A DNA stretch of 64,000 nucleotides from G965215145 sp965215145 (lineage in GTDB: Bacteria; Bacteroidota; Rhodothermia; Rhodothermales; JANQRZ01), in the NCBI GenBank assembly GCA_965215145.1, contig OZ244038.1:1178001-1242000 (forward strand). The letters are read 5' to 3'. The translations under genes were made by a program, and so were the position numbers. Shown piece after piece: positions 16,903 to 25,583 of this stretch; the first letter of the stretch is position 1, and every line of letters begins with the position of its first letter. Under the pieces are notes generated by a model that saw only the letters and a program-made list of their open reading frames with translations, did no database searches and was not told the DNA's origin.

Positions 16903-17603
16903 GGCTCGGCGGGCGCCCGGACGCCGTCGCTGGCGGGGTCCCCCTCGGGGTACGCCACGAGGAGGTAGATCGGGCCACGGCGGACGAGCGTACTCGGGCG
17001 CCAGCCAGAGCGCCCACACAGCGCGCGGACCCCCTCCTCTCCGAAGAACCGGACGGGGCAGCCCCGCGCGGTGAGGTACGCCCAGCGGGCCGGGACCCGC
17101 CACGCCCAGCGCGCGGGGAACGATGCGACCACCGGGCCGGCCGTCAGGCGGCGGAGGTGGGCCATCACGGGCTCCGGCTCCCGGACGTAGTCGAAGAAGC
17201 CGAGCGCGATGGCGGCGTCGAAGGGGGCGGCCGGCGCGAGGTCGAGGACGTCCTCTTGCAGGAACGTGCAGCGCTCCTCGACCCCCGCCTCCCGCGCGAG
17301 CCGCTCGGCGATGACGAGCATCTCCCCGGCGAGGTCCACGCCGACGACCTCAGTGGCCCCGTCCTGCGCGAGCCGTACCCCGTAGCGCCCGGACCCGCAG
17401 CCGACGTCGAGGACCCGCTTCCCCACCACCGGCGCGAGGGCGTCGAGCGTGAAGCGGAATCGGTCGTGGAGGTTCTGCCGGGTCCGGGCATCCCACCACC
17501 GCCCGACCGCCGTCTTCTCGCCGGAGTAGATGGCGTCGAACGACGGCGCCTTCCGGTCGAAGTGGCTGGCGATCCGCCCTTCGAGAGATCGGGGTTCACG
17601 CAT
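16899..17603 (-). CDS. Class I SAM-dependent methyltransferase
   Basis: A 234-residue methyltransferase with motif I 'RVLDVGCGSGRYGVRLAQ' (about 75-92), an acidic post-I strand 'VVGVDLAGEML', and 'FDAAIALGFFDYV' as motif IV region. It resembles small-molecule/sugar O- or N-methyltransferases of polysaccharide loci. The ATG at 17603 overlaps the end of the deacetylase gene by 8 nt. Substrate unknown; context suggests a sugar or lipid-linked intermediate. Confidence 0.82.
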   Translation of the reverse strand: MREPRSLEGRIASHFDRKAPSFDAIYSGEKTAVGRWWDARTRQNLHDRFRFTLDALAPVVGKRVLDVGCGSGRYGVRLAQDGATEVVGVDLAGEMLVIAERLAREAGVEERCTFLQEDVLDLAPAAPFDAAIALGFFDYVREPEPVMAHLRRLTAGPVVASFPARWAWRVPARWAYLTARGCPVRFFGEEGVRALCGRSGWRPSTLVRRGPIYLLVAYPEGDPASDGVRAPAEP

Positions 17604-18465
17604 GGGCTTCCGAGAGGGCGTAGGTGGGGAGCACATCTCGGGCGGGGCCGAACCGGAACTCCCGCAGCAGCGCCCGCAGCCGGTCGGCCGTCCGGTCGAG
17701 CGCAGCGTAGTGCCGGAGGCGGAGGGGGGCGGGTGCGCCCAGCCGCGGCTGCTCGGGGTCCACCTCCCAGGGGTGGAGGTAGAACACGATAGCCTCGCCC
17801 GCGTCCTCGATCCGGCGGAGCATCCGGCGCGTGAGCCCGTAGGGCAGCAGGCGGAAGTAGGCGCCCCCCCCACAGGGCACGTTCACACCGAGCCGGCGGT
17901 ACGTCGCGGGCGGCATCTCGACGAGGCCCTCCGGGAGGGGGTGGATCGTCCGGGGTGCACCCGGCACCCCGTAGCGGTGGTTGTAGGCGGGGAAGATGCT
18001 GGCGTCGTAGCGGAGCCCGAGCCGCCGCAGCACCGGCAGCGCCCAGCGGGACGCCTCGGTGATCGAGAAGCAGGGGGCGCGGTACCCCAGGATCGGCTGC
18101 GGCACGAGACCGCTGAGGTGCTCGAGCGACCGGCGGACGTCGGCTTCGAAGGCGGCCGGCGTCTGCCGGTACACGAACCGGTGGTGGTGGCCGTGGCTGG
18201 CGACCTCGTGGCCCGCCTCGTGGATCTCGACCACGAGCTCCGGATGCCGCTCGGCCACGTCGCCCAGGATGAAGAAGGTGGCCCGCGTGGCGGCCTCGTC
18301 GAGGATCTCCAGGAGCCGCCGGGTTGAGGTGGAAACCCGGTCCTCGTAGCCAGGCCAGTGTGCGGGTTCGGGGTCCAGCGGGTGGTACCAGTCCTCCACG
18401 TCGAACGTGAGGACGTGGGCCGGGCGAAGTCCGACGTCTGGCGGCACAGATTCAGCGATGGGCAC
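17596..18465 (-). CDS. Polysaccharide deacetylase (XrtA-system/DUF3473 type)
   Basis: A 289-residue NodB-fold deacetylase. The catalytic Asp motif is 'LTFDVEDWYHPL' (about 20-31), the zinc-binding His pair is 'ASHGHHHRFVY', and 'ILGYRAPCFSITEAS' provides the RxP motif. The C-terminal block 'LHPWEVDPEQPRL' is characteristic of the DUF3473 extension seen in exosortase-associated exopolysaccharide loci. It probably removes acetyl groups from an amino-sugar polymer. First gene of the island; ATG at 18465. Confidence 0.9.
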   Translation of the reverse strand: MPIAESVPPDVGLRPAHVLTFDVEDWYHPLDPEPAHWPGYEDRVSTSTRRLLEILDEAATRATFFILGDVAERHPELVVEIHEAGHEVASHGHHHRFVYRQTPAAFEADVRRSLEHLSGLVPQPILGYRAPCFSITEASRWALPVLRRLGLRYDASIFPAYNHRYGVPGAPRTIHPLPEGLVEMPPATYRRLGVNVPCGGGAYFRLLPYGLTRRMLRRIEDAGEAIVFYLHPWEVDPEQPRLGAPAPLRLRHYAALDRTADRLRALLREFRFGPARDVLPTYALSEAHA

Positions 18466-18537
18466 CCGCAGCTCGGTGTGTGTCGTGGCTCTCCAGCCGG
18501 AGAGTACGACGCCCGGGCTTTCTGAACAAACTATAGT

Positions 18538-19896
18538 TCAGAAATCGTACACCAGCCGGAGATAGATGAAGTCGTTTGCGCCAAAGGCGGCAAAGGAAAA
18601 AGCCGGCTCGCGGAGGAGGCCGGTGAGATCCGCCGCGCCGCCGGGGCCTCCGAAGAGCTGGAGCCCGACGGCCGCGTTGAGCCCGTCGCCGACGGCGTAG
18701 CTCACCTCCGGGTTCAGCCAGTAGTCCGCGCCGAGGTTGTAGAAGAGGAAGGCGCGGCCGGTGACGGTGTCCCGCCGGAAGCGCCCGAGCCACAGCAGCG
18801 ACGCCGAGGGCTCGAATCGATCCTGCGCTACCCACTCGTCGTGGTCGACGACAAGCGCGCCGACGCCCTGCGCTCGAAACGTCTGCGTCCCAAACGCCCG
18901 CTCAACCCCGACGGCCGCCTGCACGAGCGGCTTCTCGATGAGGAACCCCCGCCGGACGGCGTCGGCGAAGTCGGGGTCGAGGAGCTCGCCGAGCGAGGTG
19001 GGGACCTCGATGGGCTGGTCCAGGAGGTAGCTCGTGTGGAAGGCGGCCTCGGCGCGGAGGATGAATGGGTCGAGGACGAGGGTCTCAGCCGTCGCGCCGA
19101 AGACGTGGCGGCGCTCGTAGGCCGGCGTCACGGCGAAGCGCAGCCCGAAGTCCCCGCCGAACGGGTCGAGCTCCACCTCGAGACCCTTCCGGAAGGCCGG
19201 CAGGCGGTTGAACCCGCTCATCCAGAGCACGGCGAGGTCGGTGCGGGGCAGCCCGCGCCACGTCGCCCGCAGCGCCACCTCGGCCGCGCCGAGCGTCGAG
19301 TCCTCCGGCGCCGGCTCGGTGATCTCGACGGGCACGCCGAGCACGTCGTCCGGGAGCGGGTACCACGGCGAGCCCGGCCCCGGCAGCCGCGTCGTCGGGC
19401 GCCGGGGGACGCCGACGGCCGTCACCTCGAAGTCCCCCAGGAAGGCGGTGGCCGTGAGGGCGGTCACGCCGAGGCGGAGGTCGTCGAAGGGCTGGGCGAG
19501 GAACTCGGTGAGGTTGAGCGGCGCGAGGAGGTCGGTGACGAAGACGCCGTCGGCCTGGCCCCAGGTGAGGATCTGCCGGCCGAGGCGGAGGTCGACCCGC
19601 TCGAAGATCACGTCGGCGAACGCCTCCCGAAGCTCGCCGTCGGTCTGCTCGCCGAGGGCGTCGTAGTCGAGCCGGGGGCGGAGCACGATCCGGCCGCGGT
19701 CGTAGCCGAACGTCAGCAGCAGCTCGGCCCGGTTCCGCGCGGCGAGGACGTCCGGCGAGGCGTCGAGGCGGAGGCCGGTGTAGAGCTCGTAGCTGCCGCC
19801 GAGCCGGAGGCGGTCGTCGAGCTGCGCCCGCGCGGGCAGGGCGCTCCCCAGCGCAATACAGAAGGCGGCGAGCAGGAGCGGCGGCCGGGCCGTCAC
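18538..19896 (-). CDS. DUF1302-like outer-membrane porin
   Basis: A 452-residue beta-barrel protein with an N-terminal signal peptide (VTARPPLLLAAFCIALGSAL then PARAQ) and a C-terminal Phe ('LRLVYDF') suited for BAM insertion. The segment 'VDLRLGRQILTWGQADGVFV' matches the DUF1302-type pattern LRxGRQxxxWGxADG. These barrels usually accompany MMPL permeases and LolA-like proteins. The GTG start at 19896 overlaps the stop of the upstream small membrane gene. Its 3' end is partly duplicated at 12908, on the other side of the polysaccharide island. Confidence 0.78.
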   Translation of the reverse strand: MTARPPLLLAAFCIALGSALPARAQLDDRLRLGGSYELYTGLRLDASPDVLAARNRAELLLTFGYDRGRIVLRPRLDYDALGEQTDGELREAFADVIFERVDLRLGRQILTWGQADGVFVTDLLAPLNLTEFLAQPFDDLRLGVTALTATAFLGDFEVTAVGVPRRPTTRLPGPGSPWYPLPDDVLGVPVEITEPAPEDSTLGAAEVALRATWRGLPRTDLAVLWMSGFNRLPAFRKGLEVELDPFGGDFGLRFAVTPAYERRHVFGATAETLVLDPFILRAEAAFHTSYLLDQPIEVPTSLGELLDPDFADAVRRGFLIEKPLVQAAVGVERAFGTQTFRAQGVGALVVDHDEWVAQDRFEPSASLLWLGRFRRDTVTGRAFLFYNLGADYWLNPEVSYAVGDGLNAAVGLQLFGGPGGAADLTGLLREPAFSFAAFGANDFIYLRLVYDF

Positions 19897-20123
19897 GCGC
19901 GCGGGAGGAGCCGTTTGAGAAGCAGGGGAAACGCCAGCAGCACGAGGCCGAGCACGAGGAAGAACCACCGCGCGTCGTCGCCGGCAGCCACGTCCATCAC
20001 GAAGAGCACAAGCAGCACGGCCCCCACCGCCGCGCCGAGCCACGCCCCGACCTCGTAGATGGTGTGCGCGGTCGAGCGCGTCATCGGCTCGTCGTGGTGG
20101 TCTTCGCGGTCGGGCATCATCAT
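19893..20123 (-). CDS. Small two-helix membrane protein
   Basis: A 76-residue protein with a His/Asp-rich start ('MMMPDREDHHDEPMTRS') and two hydrophobic helices ('VGAWLGAAVGAVLLVLFVMD' and 'WFFLVLGLVLLAFPLLLK'). No family recognised. Its stop overlaps the GTG start of the porin gene, so it is probably part of the same export operon. A downstream ATG at residue 14 could also be used. Confidence 0.65.
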   Translation of the reverse strand: MMMPDREDHHDEPMTRSTAHTIYEVGAWLGAAVGAVLLVLFVMDVAAGDDARWFFLVLGLVLLAFPLLLKRLLPRA

Positions 20124-20166
20124 GGTCGGAGGGGGCTGGGTGAGAGGGGCTGAGTGGGGGACGGGC

Positions 20167-20661
20167 TCAACGCGCCAGGTTGAACCCGACGAGGAGGCTG
20201 ACGCGGACGCCCTCGCCGCCGAGCACGGCCGAGACGTTGACGGGGAAGTTGACCCCGCCGTACTCCCGGTTCAACCCCGTGGCCAGGACGAGGCCGGCCC
20301 CGGCCAGCGAGACGTTCGGACCGAGGCCGAACTCGAACCCGGTGGGCCCGCGGAGCCCGACGAGGAAGCTCATGCTGGGCAGGAACAGCCCCTGCTCGAG
20401 CCCGCCCACGAGCGGGACCAGCTCGGTCACGGCGGAGAGCCCGGTGTCGGCCGTGAAGATCCGCGTCTCGAACTGCCACCCGAACTGCGTCAGCACGGGC
20501 GCCGCGTCGAGCTCCCGGTCCAGGTCGTCGGCGAGGTCGCCGGTGACGTAGGTGATCCCGATGCGCGGGCCGGAGAGCTTCAGCGGCTCGGTCGAGACAG
20601 CAGGCTGGGCGAGAGCACCAGGGCCGGCGAGCAGAGCGGCCAGGACGAGCAGGCGTCGCAT
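20167..20661 (-). CDS. Predicted outer-membrane barrel protein
   Basis: A 164-residue exported protein with signal peptide MRRLLVLAALLAGPGALA and Gly/aromatic alternating strands such as 'GFEFGLGPNVSLAGAGLVLA' and 'GVRVSLLVGFNLAR'. It looks like a small outer-membrane beta-barrel. No family recognised. It lies between the LolA-like gene and the small membrane gene, in the same direction, and is likely an accessory of the export operon. The ATG at 20661 was chosen because it begins the signal peptide directly. Confidence 0.6.
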   Translation of the reverse strand: MRRLLVLAALLAGPGALAQPAVSTEPLKLSGPRIGITYVTGDLADDLDRELDAAPVLTQFGWQFETRIFTADTGLSAVTELVPLVGGLEQGLFLPSMSFLVGLRGPTGFEFGLGPNVSLAGAGLVLATGLNREYGGVNFPVNVSAVLGGEGVRVSLLVGFNLAR

Positions 20662-20722
20662 GGGCGGGGCGTGGGGTGGCGGGCGCAAGCTACGGCCGCC
20701 GCAGAGGCGCCGCCCTGCGTGC

Positions 20723-21478
20723 TCAGCGCAGCCCCCGCTTGAGCTGGCGCTCGGTGAAGAGGTCGTCGCCGAGGGGGCGGTCCGTGGCGCGCTCGGTGAA
20801 GACGAGCACGGTGCGGCGGTCGTCCTGCACGTCCTCCATCACGAGCCGCCGCGCGCGGAACGAGCCCGGCGCGACCTCCTCGAAGCCCTCGGCCGTGAGC
20901 ACCTTCGCCAACTCGCCGTCGCGGTCGTAGTGGTCGGCGCGGCGGATGACGTAGCGCGCGCGGTCGACGGTGAGGACGAGGCGGCTGTACTGCGAGCCGC
21001 CGTCCTCGGGGACGGCCTCCAGCACGAACGCGTCGGGCGTCGTCTCGACCATGCGCACGGCGTAGGTGTCGGGGTCGCGCGTGCCGAGGTCCTCGAACGT
21101 GAAGTCGCTCCCGGCGAACCGCTCGGCGCGCTTGCTCCCGGCGATGCGCTGGACGCGGCCGAGCGCGGGGAGGTACAGCTTCTGGTCGTCGCCGCCGGCG
21201 GTCTCGACGGTGAGCAACCCCATCCCCCGGATGTCGGCGGGGCCGGTGAAGACGACGAGCGAGCGCTGCCGGTCGTCGGCGCCGACCTTCGTGTAGGTCC
21301 GCATGGCGCGGCTGCGGGTGCGCCCGCGCGCGTCCTCGATCTCCATCTCGATCTCGGCCTGCTCGTCGGCCACGAGGTTCTGCCGGCGCTCGACCTCCTC
21401 GAACACGTCCTCGGCCGACTGCGCCTGCGCGGCGATAGGGAGGAGGACGAGGAGGAGCAGGGGGAGGAGGCGCTTCAT
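20723..21478 (-). CDS. Outer-membrane lipoprotein-sorting (LolA-like) protein
   Basis: A 251-residue periplasmic protein of the 'outer membrane lipoprotein-sorting protein' family. The signal peptide (MKRLLPLLLLVLLPIAAQAQ) is followed by a LolA/LppX-like half barrel with 'VVFTGPADIRGMGLLTVETA' and 'KLYLPALGRVQRIAGSKRAE', both typical. These proteins are thought to shuttle lipids for MMPL permeases. First gene of the minus-strand envelope operon (21478 to 10486, now split by the island). The start at 21478 follows from the signal peptide. Confidence 0.85.
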   Translation of the reverse strand: MKRLLPLLLLVLLPIAAQAQSAEDVFEEVERRQNLVADEQAEIEMEIEDARGRTRSRAMRTYTKVGADDRQRSLVVFTGPADIRGMGLLTVETAGGDDQKLYLPALGRVQRIAGSKRAERFAGSDFTFEDLGTRDPDTYAVRMVETTPDAFVLEAVPEDGGSQYSRLVLTVDRARYVIRRADHYDRDGELAKVLTAEGFEEVAPGSFRARRLVMEDVQDDRRTVLVFTERATDRPLGDDLFTERQLKRGLR

Positions 21479-21572
21479 CGGAGGGGCGGTTGGTGGAGGC
21501 GCTTCCAACGCAAGCGCCGCGCCGCGGAGCCCGGCCGGCCCGCCGGTTCAGCGCCTTCGCCAAAAGGTCAAC

Positions 21573-21600
21573 GTAGGGGCGTGATGAATCACGCCCCTAC
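21573..21600. repeat. 28-bp GTAGGGGC palindrome
   Basis: A near-perfect palindrome with arms GTAGGGGCGTGAT / ATCACGCCCCTAC, between the DUF1501 stop and the LolA-like start (both minus strand). It is the most complete relative of the copy at 4443. Confidence 0.7.
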
Positions 21601-21618
21601 AGTTACGTGCCTGTGGGA

Positions 21619-22875
21619 TCACCCCTTCAGCAGGTCCATCGGGCGGCCGTCCCAGCCGGGGAACAGCGCGCCGTCGGCGCGGACGCCGAGGTGGGCCCCG
21701 GCCACGCCGGCGAAGACCGAGCGGAAGTCCGTCGTCACGGGGAGGTCGCGGCCGTCCTCCAGCGCGTCGCGGTCGAGTTCGAGGGGGCGGCCGTGGACCT
21801 GCCCGCCGCGGACGTCGTTGCCGAGCACGAACAGGCACGAGCCGCGGCCGTGGTCGGTGCCGCCCGAGCCGTTCTCGGCGACGGTGCGCCCGAACTCCGT
21901 CATCGTCATCACGACGACGTCGTCCTGGTAGTCGCGGAGGTCGGTCCAGAAGGCGGCGATGGCCTGGGCGAAGTCCTCGGCGCGGCGGGCGAAGGTCCCC
22001 CGCGCGCCGCCCTGGGCAACGTGGGTGTCCCAGCCGGAGCTCTCGGCGAAGGCGATCTCAAGGCCGACGTCGGCCTTGATGAGCTGGGCGATCTGGCGGA
22101 GGTTGCGGCCGAGCCGCGAGCCGCTGTAGTCGGCGCCGTGCTCGGGGCGGTAGCTATCGGCGTCGAGGCCGTCGACGAGGCGGGCGGCCTCGAAGGCGTC
22201 GCGGCCCTGCTCCTGGAGGAGCCCCTGCGTCGTCTGCTCGTAGAGCGCGTCGAGGTTGTCGATGAGATCGCCGCCGCCGGAGGGCATCGCGCCGCCGTCG
22301 AGGGCGAGGTCGTCGATGGAGCCGACGGCGAGGGCCGTGGCCGGCCCCTGGAGCGCGCGCGGCAGCATCGGCGAGAGGCTGACGGCGCGGAACGGCGTGG
22401 CGTCGTGGCCCATCGCACCGACGGCGCGGTTGAGCCAGCCGGACGAGGTCGTCTTGTCGCCGGGCGTCCCCGTCTCCATGAAGTCCTGGGCGTCGAAGTG
22501 GCTCCGGTTCGGCTCGGGCGAGCCCATGCCGTGGACGACGGCGAGGCGGCCGTCCTCCCAGAACGGGCGGAACGCGCCGAGCGCCGGGTGCAGCCCGAAC
22601 CCCACGCCGAGGTCGATCAGCCCGCTGTCGGCCCGCCGCGCGGGGTCGAGCGCGAGGCGGGGGCGGAGCCGCTGGAGCGTGGCGTCGATGGGCTGCACGG
22701 CGGCGAGCCCGTCCATCGCCCCGCGCTGGAAGATCGAGACGAGCACCTTCCGGCGGCGGTGGGCGCCGCGGGCGGCGCCGTCGGCGGTGCGGAGCAGGAA
22801 CGTCGGCGTGCCGCCGAGGCCGGTGGCGAAGACGGCGAGGCCGCCGGACTTGAGGAAGGCTCTACGGGTCCACAT
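21619..22875 (-). CDS. DUF1501 domain protein, Tat-exported
   Basis: A 418-residue protein of the DUF1501 family (alkaline-phosphatase-superfamily-like fold). The N-terminus has a twin-arginine signal, MWTRRAFLKSGGLAVFATG. Family landmarks include 'LVSIFQRGAMDGLAAVQP', 'GLHPALGAFRPFWEDGRLAV', 'SGWDTHVAQGG' and 'VVVMTMTEFGRTVAENGSGG', followed by 'TDHGRGSCLFVLG'. Metal-binding Asp/His are present but the substrate is unknown. It is the downstream partner of the DUF1800 gene, an arrangement conserved in many bacteria. ATG at 22875. Confidence 0.9.
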   Translation of the reverse strand: MWTRRAFLKSGGLAVFATGLGGTPTFLLRTADGAARGAHRRRKVLVSIFQRGAMDGLAAVQPIDATLQRLRPRLALDPARRADSGLIDLGVGFGLHPALGAFRPFWEDGRLAVVHGMGSPEPNRSHFDAQDFMETGTPGDKTTSSGWLNRAVGAMGHDATPFRAVSLSPMLPRALQGPATALAVGSIDDLALDGGAMPSGGGDLIDNLDALYEQTTQGLLQEQGRDAFEAARLVDGLDADSYRPEHGADYSGSRLGRNLRQIAQLIKADVGLEIAFAESSGWDTHVAQGGARGTFARRAEDFAQAIAAFWTDLRDYQDDVVVMTMTEFGRTVAENGSGGTDHGRGSCLFVLGNDVRGGQVHGRPLELDRDALEDGRDLPVTTDFRSVFAGVAGAHLGVRADGALFPGWDGRPMDLLKG

Positions 22876-22960
22876 GGCTTTGGGGGTCAGGAGGGGTCGG
22901 GAGGTGGAGGCGCGACATGCCGCGTCTCTAACGGGTCGCGTGCAGGCGGGGTCAGAGGGG

Positions 22961-24706
22961 CTACTGCCGCTGGAACTCGGGGGCGCCGAGGAGGAGGCCG
23001 ACGACGCGGCCGAGGCTCTCGGGGCCGCCGAGCTCGCCGGGGCGCGGGTCGGCGTCGTCGGTGAGGGGGTCGTCCTCCGGCGGCGCCACGCCGTCGGCCG
23101 CCGCGGCGACGCGGGCGTCGAAGTCGGGGTCGCGGAGGGTGGGCAGCAGCAGCCGCACCGTGTCGGCCGTCTCGCGGGCGGGGAGGACGACGGCGGCATA
23201 GGCCTCCAACGCCTCCTCCGGCGAGGCCGGCTCGTGCCCGCCGTTGAGCGCGAGGAGGTCCGCGCGGACGCCGCCGATGCCGCCGGTGGCGAGGGCGAGC
23301 CCGAAGTTGACGCGCTGCAGTAGCGTCCCCGCGCTGATCCACGCCGAGGCGTGGTCGGGGTAGCCCGTCGGGGCGGTCGAGAGGTAGACGGCCTCGCCGA
23401 GCGCGCCGGCGCGCTGGAGCGCGGGGACGCCGTCCTGGACCTCGGCGTCGAGCGCCCGCAGCGCGCTCGCGGTGAGCTCGAAGGGGGACTTCATCTTGGC
23501 GCGCCGGGCGGCCCAGAACGCCTCGTCCTGGACCATCTCGCGGAGCACCACGCGGACGTCGCCGCCGCTGGAGCCGAAGGCGCCGGCCATCCGGTCCACG
23601 AGGGCGTCCGGCGGGTCGTCCTGGACGAACTTGCGGGCGAGCTTCCAGGCGAGGTGCTGCGCCGTCGAGGGGTGCTCGGCCACGAGGTCGAGCACGCGCT
23701 CGCCCTCGTCGAGCCCGCCGCCGGCGGGGAACGCCGTGCCGAGGATCGTCTTCGCCTCGGCGTCGTGGAGGGCGGGGACGAACACGAACCGGCCCTCGCC
23801 CTCCACGACGCCGCCGCCGCGCACGTTCGCCATCTCGATGAGCTCCCGCATCTTGTCGGCCCCGTTCGAGCCGCCGAGGTCCACGGGCCGGAAGAGCCAC
23901 CCCGTCAGGGCGCGCGCCGTCTCCTCGACGTCCTCCTGCGTGTAGCCGCCGTCGACGCCGAGGGTGTGGAGCTCGAGGAGCTCGCGGGCGTAGTTCTCGT
24001 TGAGGCCGGCGGGGCGGCGCTGGGCGAGGTTCGGGGGGAGGTCCGCCGCGGTCCGCCGCCCGCGCGGGGCGAAGGAGCGGGCGTTGTCGAGGTAGCGGAG
24101 CATCGCCGGGTGCTTGGCCGTGGCGCCGAGGACCGCGCGGAAGGGGCCGAACACGTTCGGGCGGATGGCGCCGTACTCGTAGTCGAGGAGGTAGGCCGAG
24201 GTCTCGTTGTGCCAGAGGACGTTGAAGTGGTTGAACCAGAAGTCCGTGAGCACCTCGCGGAGCTGGTTCTGGGCGTAGACGGCGCGGACCAGCTTCTGCT
24301 CGGCGATCTGCTTGATGAGCTCGCGCTGGTGCCGGAAGCCCTGCTGGTAGGCCCATTCGAGCAGGCGCCGCCGCGCGGCCTTGTCGTCCTTCTCCGTGTT
24401 CCGGTCCACGATGCCCGCGTGAAACGCGCGGGTGCGGACGTAGCCGGCCGAGGCGTAGGTCTCGGCCAGCTCCTCCGGCGAGGCGCTCAGCGCCGCGATC
24501 CCGGCGAGGCGGCGGTCGAGCTCGGGCTCCGGGAGGTCGCCGCGGAGCTGCTCGTCGAGCCAGCGCTCCAGGCCCATCTCGACGACGCGGTCCACGGCGC
24601 CGGGCGTCGGGCCGAAGGCGAACCGGTCGAGGAGGTGGGCGGCGGCCTGACGCTCGGTGAGGCCGGCGGCGCGGTAGGGGAGGTCGGGTTGCAGGGGGGC
24701 GGTCAT
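22961..24706 (-). CDS. DUF1800 domain protein
   Basis: A 581-residue protein matching DUF1800: N-terminal 'AAHLLDRFAFGPTPGAVDRV', 'LTDFWFNHFNVLWHN', 'NENYARELLELHTLGVDGGY', 'EDVEETARALTGWLF', and 'HLAWKLARKFVQDDPP' near residues 370-385. The family's role is unknown; it is almost always paired with a DUF1501 gene, as here, and the two products are assumed to act together outside the cytoplasm. No obvious signal peptide is seen at the chosen ATG (24706). Confidence 0.9.
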   Translation of the reverse strand: MTAPLQPDLPYRAAGLTERQAAAHLLDRFAFGPTPGAVDRVVEMGLERWLDEQLRGDLPEPELDRRLAGIAALSASPEELAETYASAGYVRTRAFHAGIVDRNTEKDDKAARRRLLEWAYQQGFRHQRELIKQIAEQKLVRAVYAQNQLREVLTDFWFNHFNVLWHNETSAYLLDYEYGAIRPNVFGPFRAVLGATAKHPAMLRYLDNARSFAPRGRRTAADLPPNLAQRRPAGLNENYARELLELHTLGVDGGYTQEDVEETARALTGWLFRPVDLGGSNGADKMRELIEMANVRGGGVVEGEGRFVFVPALHDAEAKTILGTAFPAGGGLDEGERVLDLVAEHPSTAQHLAWKLARKFVQDDPPDALVDRMAGAFGSSGGDVRVVLREMVQDEAFWAARRAKMKSPFELTASALRALDAEVQDGVPALQRAGALGEAVYLSTAPTGYPDHASAWISAGTLLQRVNFGLALATGGIGGVRADLLALNGGHEPASPEEALEAYAAVVLPARETADTVRLLLPTLRDPDFDARVAAAADGVAPPEDDPLTDDADPRPGELGGPESLGRVVGLLLGAPEFQRQ

Positions 24707-24719
24707 CGCGCGGGGGCGG

Positions 24720-25349
24720 TCAGGGGCGCCGCGTCACCTCGAGGTCCTCGAAGGCGACGTCGGCGGAGAGCGGGACGGTGAAGGTGCGCCAGCGGCGGCG
24801 CTGCTGGAAGGTGGCGTCGGTGCGGCGGGACTGGGGGACAGAGACCGTGCCGCCCGGCCCCTCAACGGGCGCATAGTCCGTGAGGACGCGGATTGTGCCA
24901 CCGGGGCCGGCGCGGGCGGCGACGCGGCTGCGCAGGAGCACGGGCGCGCCGGCGGTGTCCGCTCCACGCGACAGCCACAACGTCACCTCCTCAACGGTCC
25001 GCCCGGGGCGATCCGTCTGCGGCAGGCGCAGTGCGAGCCGCCACGCGGGCTCCCCGTCGACCTCGGCGCGGAGGGGGCGGCGCTCGGGGCGGTCCCGCTC
25101 GCCGGGGCGGACGGCGACGGCGTGAACGGTGCGGACCCGGCTCGTCCCGAACGGCCCGTTGACCTCGCGCGCGGCGTCCTCGACGAAAGCGATCCGCTCC
25201 ACACCGGCCTGTGCCACATGCACGCCGCGCGCCCACCGTTCCATCACCCCCGCTGCCGGAGGCGCGCCGGGCTGGGGCGCGCTCTGCCCAAATGCAGCCG
25301 AGGCGGCACTCAGGGTGCTGAGGGGCGGGATGAGCAGGAGGCGTCTCAA
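24720..25349 (-). CDS. Hypothetical exported protein
   Basis: About 209 residues from a TTG at 25349 (LRRLLLIPPLSTLSAASAAF, a plausible signal peptide). The mature part is basic and rich in beta-type segments ('RVRTVHAVAVRPGERDRPE', 'WRLALRLPQTDRPGRTVEEV') and ends 'ADVAFEDLEVTRRP'. No family recognised. It lies 14 nt upstream of the DUF1800 gene on the same strand and may share its transcript. The start is uncertain because no ATG or GTG lies close to the signal-like stretch. Confidence 0.5.
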   Translation of the reverse strand: MRRLLLIPPLSTLSAASAAFGQSAPQPGAPPAAGVMERWARGVHVAQAGVERIAFVEDAAREVNGPFGTSRVRTVHAVAVRPGERDRPERRPLRAEVDGEPAWRLALRLPQTDRPGRTVEEVTLWLSRGADTAGAPVLLRSRVAARAGPGGTIRVLTDYAPVEGPGGTVSVPQSRRTDATFQQRRRWRTFTVPLSADVAFEDLEVTRRP

Positions 25350-25583
25350 GGGTCGATGCCGGGGGGAATGGGTCTCGTGCAAGAACGTAGGGTCGGCGCG
25401 GCGGATATCACGGACGTGTGGCGGAGCCGTTTGGAATGTGCGGGGCACGGGGCGGAAAGCGAGGAGGCTTCTGTATTGGCGCCGTCCACGCGCCGAACGC
25501 CGATCCCGCATGGCAGACTCCAACGGCTTCCCGACCCCGGGCGTTCTCGTGGGCCTGGGCGACGACGCGCTGCCGGGCCGGCG

